From: Ascaphus truei
Lineage: Eukaryota > Chordata > Amphibia > Anura > Ascaphidae
NCBI GenBank assembly: GCA_036426205.1
Contig: CM071569.1
Span: 186,001 to 250,000, forward strand
DNA: 64,000 nucleotides
Reading direction: 5' to 3'
In this document: piece by piece, positions 58,276 through 64,000 of the stretch
How positions within the stretch are numbered: position 1 is the stretch's first letter
Layout: each line of letters begins with the position of its first letter
Position numbers and translations under genes: made by a program
The notes under the pieces: model-generated
What the model saw: only the letters and a program-made list of their open reading frames with translations
What the model was told of the DNA's origin: nothing
Databases searched by the model: none

Positions 58276-59422
58276 AGTTTGATATGTATTGCATCTCCAC
58301 TCCTCCTCTCTGCTCCCATTAGCTTCTCTCCCTCCTAACCCTAAACTCAAGATATAGTTCTCAAGCTCATCTCCTTTCACTCTTCCACCTTCTGCTACTT
58401 ACGGAGTGCTTATTTCTCCATGGTCCCTTTCATATTTGTACCTGTTCTCGTCCACACCTCCATCTCTTCTAACAACCGCAACCTTCATAACCTCATATCT
58501 CCTCACCATCCCAGTCCCTTTTTTCATGTGCCCTCTGCAATGCTTGCTCCTTCTCTAGTAATACACTGTAGCTGTGCATGGTCTCCTCCTCACTTTCTCC
58601 CTAAGGCTACGCTTATAGCGATGGCGACGGTTACGTCAGGCTGCGGTTGCTGTGAAAATCAAATTGAGATGATTTCCATCGATCACGATCAAGTCGTTGC
58701 TCCGTCCGTCCTAAATTGCAGGATAATGAATTAGTGGCAGTGCTACGAGCCCAGTACACATCTGTTATGGTAGTCAGAAGTACCAGAATGTAGGTCAGCA
58801 TGACATCACTGTTAAAATCAATTAATTCTAGGCACAAATGCGGAGCGTCGGAAAATACACAGACCCGCCTCTGCTGGTAAGCACTGAAGCGGTGAATAGA
58901 ACTGAATCCTGCTGTTAGTGATAAACAGTGATTAGACAGATGGGGAAGGAAAAGGTATACCCTATCAAATAAAAGACACAAATACCCAATGGTACATCCA
59001 ATGTGAAAGAAAATACATTGTAAAATACTTAAATGTTTATACAGTATTCTCATGAGTAAGGGTCATTTAGTTAAACCCTTTGGCCAAAGCATTATAAGCC
59101 TCCAGCCACGTCACGGCATGACCAATAATCAGATCCTGACACTACCTGTGAAAACTCTAATTTACCTCTGCAGTGGAGGGAGAATGGCCTTAAAAGACCT
59201 GTCCTGCACAGGTAAATGGAAACACTTTCTACTTAAAAGTGGGGCTTAAACCCATGGAGGAGGGGCCTCCAACCTCAAAACAACTGTTACCAGCTGACAA
59301 TTAATGACACAAATATATATACAGATGCAGCCACCAGTATTAGATCACTTGCCGTGGAAAATCTGGGGCAATCTCCCAATAAACTGCAACATTTCTATGA
59401 GATTTTTGCAGCTAGACTAATG

Positions 59423-59492
59423 GCCCATCGGATTAACACAGCGGGGGACTGAACGGGACTGCAGGGATCCCTGCTGTATTAATCCGATGGGC
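59423..59492. repeat. Hairpin, about 21-bp arms
   Basis: GCCCATCGGATTAACACAGC (59423-59442) pairs with 59472-59492 with one extra base. The corresponding place in copy 1 (about 56585-56690) no longer forms it. Confidence 0.8.
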
Positions 59493-60036
59493 AATTAGGA
59501 TCTCACAGTCATGTTGAGGCATTTACTGTGAGATGCCTTAGTTTTTACCCATGCAAGTGATCGGATACTGGTGGCTGCATCTGTATATGATGTGGTGGGT
59601 GATGGGGTTAGAGCTTGCAGGGTTTGTGTGTTTATATCCTATCAAATGTGTCCTACACAAGATGGGACCTCTCAGGTAAGCATTGAGTGACTATCAGCGT
59701 CCGTATTACACGGATTGAAGGTTCTTAGTTATGGGAGAGCTGTTACCAAGAATATCCCTGTTAGGACCAGCGACGCTGATGGAGTGACGTCAGTGGGCTA
59801 CCCGACGTATGTTTCTCATGGATGGCTTTCTCAAAGGTAATTGCCCACCCAACTTAGCTGCAGGTATTTATGTTCACAGGTAAAGGGGATGAGCCACATC
59901 GTTAAACCCTCAGTGACTGTGACTTGGGAATTATCCAGATTCTGAAGAGGTTACATGATAGTTAATAGATAGCTATTCGGGAAAAGGAGTCTGGATAAGT
60001 AGCAATTAATAATGAAACATAGGCATTGCACATTAG

Positions 60037-63000
60037 AAGTAGCAGGCTCAAGATCATACTGTTGATGTTAGGTATGGAATTAATATTGATGGCTGACTAG
60101 TGGGTCTGAGCTGACTGTGATGGTGAGGAGGTAACAAGGCTCACTAATAAAGGTCAAGCCCACTTGGTTACCCCAATCCATGTTTTGGGGTTCTAGAGTG
60201 TCAGCTCTTGGGCCTAACTGTTGTATATGTACTGCCATGCATTGTATGTAAAATATGCGACAATAAAGAATTTTTATGATTTTGACTTTCCAGGGGTGCC
60301 AGCAAGCAGAGATTGCAAGGCTATGAGTTTCAGGGTGGGTTTTGCAGAGAAAGTGTTGTCAGATTGTGTCTATGTAGCGGGTTCCAGAGTTGCTGGATAC
60401 CCCAATAATGTAGCCGTGAATCAGGTCAGAATCTCACATACATATAGGCGCAATGCTCTGGTCAAAATCCTACCCTGAAAACGTTCTTCAGCTCACCGCC
60501 AGGAGTCCTTGCTTCAGGACATACTTTAAGGGTAAAAGGGGCATAGGGATGCAAGGTATCCACAGAACAGTGCAGGGGTCCCAAGTATAAGGGGGGATGT
60601 CCAGTTAATTCCCAGGTTACCCCGAACCTGGTATAGGGGTTCAGGGGGTACTCCAGCTAAGTAATAAAGCTGTGAGGTTTTTTAAAATGTAAGTCAGGTT
60701 TGCAGAGTGTTAGGCATATGGCTAGTGGCAATAAAAAGTAAAAGTTCTCATTCTATCCCTAACACCAAAAAGACTTAGGCATTTAAGCCAGGAAAAGTGT
60801 AAAAGTTCTTTGAATGTTTGTAAGGTATAATGCTTTTTACACTGTTATAAGCTGAGACTTTCAAAGATGGTTCTCGGCGTTTGCTAGTGGGCAACCAGTT
60901 TGTGGTGCCACGGAGTCTGACCTAGGTCCATTCTTCAAAGTCACAGGTACTGCCAGAGGTGTTAGAGCTATTTGGGCAGGATGGTTAGGTTGCGTACCCT
61001 CATCTGGGAAATAATACCAGCCATCGTGGCCAGCATTTGCTTCCCAGACTTGGAGGCACCTAACCCAGCAGGTGGCTTCTGAATAACAAGTGGCTAGGGA
61101 GACAAACTCACGCATGCCCTCGTTGCATTCAGAAGATCCGCTTGCCCAGCTTTGGAAGACTGGCAGCCCTCTGATTGGCTGGTTGTAAAGTTCCCAGGCT
61201 CAGATTGGTTGTAGTATTTCATTTATGAATCTGAAGTACTATAAGAAACCCAGCAGCCAATCCGGTCCTCAGATTCTAAGCGCCAAGACAGCAGCGGCAA
61301 ATTTGAACTGACCAAAAGATGCTCTGTGAGAAATTGACGCGAGCCGGCTTCAGAAATTTCTAGGTGATAATTTTTCTAAGTAACACTTTTCTTGGCCAAG
61401 TTCTCAGAATACTTCGTACCGTTTGCGGCTGGAACTTCATGCCGAAAAGAGTACCAGGACGTTTGGTACGCACTCCCGGTCAAGGGATTTCAGCACCTCC
61501 AGAGCAGAAAGAGTGGTGGCATCAGGAACTGCATGCTGATGGCTGGGTATTCCTGCTCGGGCATGGACTAGGACGGACAGGTATGTTGAATCTTTTATAT
61601 AGGCAGCTCGTTAGATGGATGATTATGGGCAGATATGAAATTTAAATGGGAACACGTTTGTTGTACAGTAGTAGTCTGTGTCGGTTGCCTAGTCTGCGCA
61701 ACCATGGACATCTAGCCCTAGGAGGACAATACGTACAAGTGCGAACGGTAGGTAAAGTAGAGGCATTAGTACTACTGCCGAACTCAGAGTTGTAGATATG
61801 ATAAATATAGAAACTTCACAGGATCAATGGTCCGCTTCACTGAAGAAGATATTTAAAGGGTTAATTTTGCATGCTCTGTGAAAATTTGGAGACAAGTTTC
61901 CCACAGTATGAAGTTAAACATATATTCTTAGTGCTTGCGGGAGTTAGATAGCCAGGGTCCGGAGCACTGACAGCAGATATATGACCTTCAATAATGAATA
62001 TATGCTTTGTGCTTTATCTCTCCATGCAGATTATATCTCAAATTCCATCTCACCCTCCTGCGACTCCCAAGCATGAACCCCTCCTCCCCCCCCCACACTG
62101 CGCGCACTTAAAGCGTGTGTATGCTTTATCCGGCTCATTACAAGCAGTAACGGGTGAACGTGTGCTGCGTGGGGCACAAATTCCCCCGCGGGCAGTCAGC
62201 GGACTGCCAACGGAGCGTCCCTGGAGAGCGGGTCGGAAACCGGAGTCTTCATCTGTACTAGCAAGCCTAATATTAAAAGGTTAATTTAGAGTTAGAAAAT
62301 GCCATGCTTCAGCAAAATTACCTCAGAGCAGAAAGCATCAGCTAGCCAAATACACTGCTCTCCACCTGTAACCTGTAACATCTTATTCCTGCTAACTGAA
62401 GTTTGCTATTGAATAATGCCTCAACAATACAAACTGGAGCTACAAGAAACCTGTGGTGAAGACTATTTTTACACTAGAAGGATTTTATGGTATTTGAACA
62501 AAAGAAGATCATATATTTTCACCATCATTTAACCATGTGGATTAAGGGTGTGTAGATCATAAATCCAACGGTACTTGCGCTGGAGCAGCAGCCTGTCCCA
62601 GTCCCCTTTTTGAGGGACAGTTGTGTGACGGCGAAGGGGTACCCAGACCAGTAAATAAAGGTACTATTCCCGGCTGTGTGCCCCTGAGCCATACTGGGGG
62701 ATTGTGATTGTCAGCTCTTCAACCTAGTAATGGCAGTAACCGTGCTTTTAATGAAAATGTCTGTGTGTCTCCCACCAGGTATAAGGTGGCGAGAATAATG
62801 GGATTTCTACTATGCAATTTATTTCTATAACAGTGTTTCCCTGTAACCGCGCAAAGGAAAAATGGTTCTAAAAACCAGCAAAAGCAGCACAACGCATAAG
62901 CGTTTAGCTAACTTCTGCTAGGAAGTTCCTAGAGCGCTGAGATTTGCTGTGGGCGCTGAGGGAGTAAAATCGTAAAAAAAGGTTATAACGTAATTTGTAT

Positions 63001-63305
63001 AAAGTTTCATAAATATTGATGAATGAAAGTCCCCCTATATAATAGTCCTAACATTATGGGCATAAGGGGATTTTCCTTCAGATGGGTGGAACGGAGGGAA
63101 ACACTTAAGTTGTAAATGCATTACTTTAGAAATGTTTGGCAGGAAATTCCTGAGAGGTGAGCAATGCATATGTAACTAGGGCTTCTAAGCCACCCCGCTG
63201 GTTTGGTTCCCCAATGTCTGGAAAAGCCCGTAGTTGAAAGCATTAGCCAACTACAGGTATGAAGTGGGGAGGGGTAATTCAAATATCTCCCATTTTAGCA
63301 AATGC
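60037..63305. other. No gene recognised; possible LTR-like promoter region
   Basis: 61160-61265 has two ATTGG motifs, one CCAAT and an ACTATAAGAA box, as in an LTR or promoter, and AATAAA occurs at about 60261 and 62655. No LTR ends or coding frame could be supported. The open frame 61364-61645 has no recognised domain. Confidence 0.3.
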
Positions 63306-63437
63306 AGGTAGAGGAATGGCAGTGCACTGCCAAAAAGACCAGGAGGAGGCTCACAGTTGCAGCAGCAAAAAAGAGTTTATTGCATAAAAAATGGACAAAA
63401 TGTCCCCCCTAGCCACAGCACTGCCATTCCTCTACCT
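63306..63437. mobile_element. Hairpin with 20-bp perfect arms
   Basis: AGGTAGAGGAATGGCAGTGC (63306-63325) is exactly complementary to 63418-63437. The 92-bp interior includes AGAGTTTATTGCATAAAAAA. Probably a MITE. Confidence 0.65.
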
Positions 63438-64000
63438 GTTCCTGCTGATTCATCTGGTGGACTGCACGCCCTTCATGCTACTGCTGTATGAAACTCCTGG
63501 ATACCAAAAGTGAGTTCTTTCTGTTGATTGCCATACCCTGTTATCCTCACTATATGGGACTTTTGTTTGTACTAATCATTAGTGTTGCCATTGGCATTAA
63601 GTACTAGTCCCCTAACCCTATTAGGGCAACTTTATTGTGTATATCCAGTATATTGGGAATTTCTTCTACTGCAGACGTTATATATATAAGGATTTGCTCT
63701 TCTGATGCACTGGCGTCCTATACATCTTCATCTTAGCAAATGGCCCAGATATCCGGCCAGCTCAGACAAAATGTCGCTAGGAAAAGGTGCTTGGTCTGGT
63801 ATGCTAAGCGGCAAAGGTGCCAGGTTCACACATGCCTTTAGCAAACTATGAAGCCATCTGCCAGGTTTTGCCAAGTATGGGCTAATCTGGGATAGGTAAG
63901 GATATTATTCCCATGAACGAGATAGGGATTTTTATGGCATAAAAATTCCTGCAGCTGATCGGGAGTAAAAATTAATCTAAACTGGATTTTTAAACTTTGC
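63438..64000. other. Window end, nothing recognised
   Basis: No supported feature. Confidence 0.4.

Larger units (their letters stand above)
57655..60036. repeat. Segment copy 2, cleaner duplicate
   Basis: Second copy of 54696-57486, starting GGTTAAAGCAGTGAAGCC. It includes the hAT-like family element at about 57879-58275 and the hairpin at 59423-59492. No gene is recognised. Confidence 0.85.

Noticed and set aside
61364..61645. 93-codon open frame near the right end as a gene
   Set aside because: No recognisable domain, no splice sites that extend it, and surrounding repeats suggest LTR-like debris.

Overview
The window looks like a piece of a large, repeat-rich vertebrate nuclear genome, most likely an amphibian and probably a frog. 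The case rests on one spliced immune-receptor gene with GT-AG introns, 5'-truncated LINEs, hAT-like and Harbinger-like non-autonomous transposons, palindromic MITEs and solo LTRs, with no compact operon-like coding. The species cannot be named from sequence alone. No tRNA, rRNA, CRISPR array or bacterial-type gene was seen.

The one real protein gene is a BTLA (B- and T-lymphocyte attenuator, CD272) orthologue on the + strand. It has six coding exons between 1162 and 27195: signal peptide (1162-1252), Ig domain (14683-15012), stalk (22814-22873), transmembrane segment (24561-24704), a short juxtamembrane exon (25870-25910) and the signalling tail with stop codon (26911-27195). All junctions keep phase and splice to a 316-residue type I receptor. 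The tail carries one ITIM and two ITSM-like tyrosine motifs.

The introns and the 27-38 kb flank are mostly transposon debris. They hold a CR1/Rex1-like LINE (1.66-2.69 kb, minus), an L1 insertion with 13-bp target duplications (9.06-10.36 kb, minus), an RTE-like LINE (19.05-21.16 kb, minus) with a hAT element nested in it, several hAT-like elements with 8-bp duplications, a TA-flanked MITE whose terminal repeat was tandemly amplified (12.08-12.33 kb), two neighbouring solo LTRs (28.37-29.32 and 29.47-30.32 kb) and a 3.76-kb Harbinger-like non-autonomous element (32.0-35.8 kb) built of repeated hairpin modules.

From 38.68 kb to about 57.65 kb a 47-bp tandem repeat dominates, in a 3.95-kb array, a 4.9-kb array and a 4-unit remnant. 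The first array is collinear, marker by marker, with most of the second at an offset near 11.86 kb. The non-repeat segment after the second array (54.70-57.49 kb) is a heavily indel-laden copy of 57.66-60.04 kb. This pattern fits a false duplication or unpolished long-read assembly at least as well as real biology. The intervening 42.6-49.8 kb holds G-rich, TG-rich, AT-rich and 44-bp repeats and no convincing gene. The long open frames in the 47-bp arrays and the G-rich tract are by-products of repeat structure. No gene is recognised from 57.65 kb to the end.
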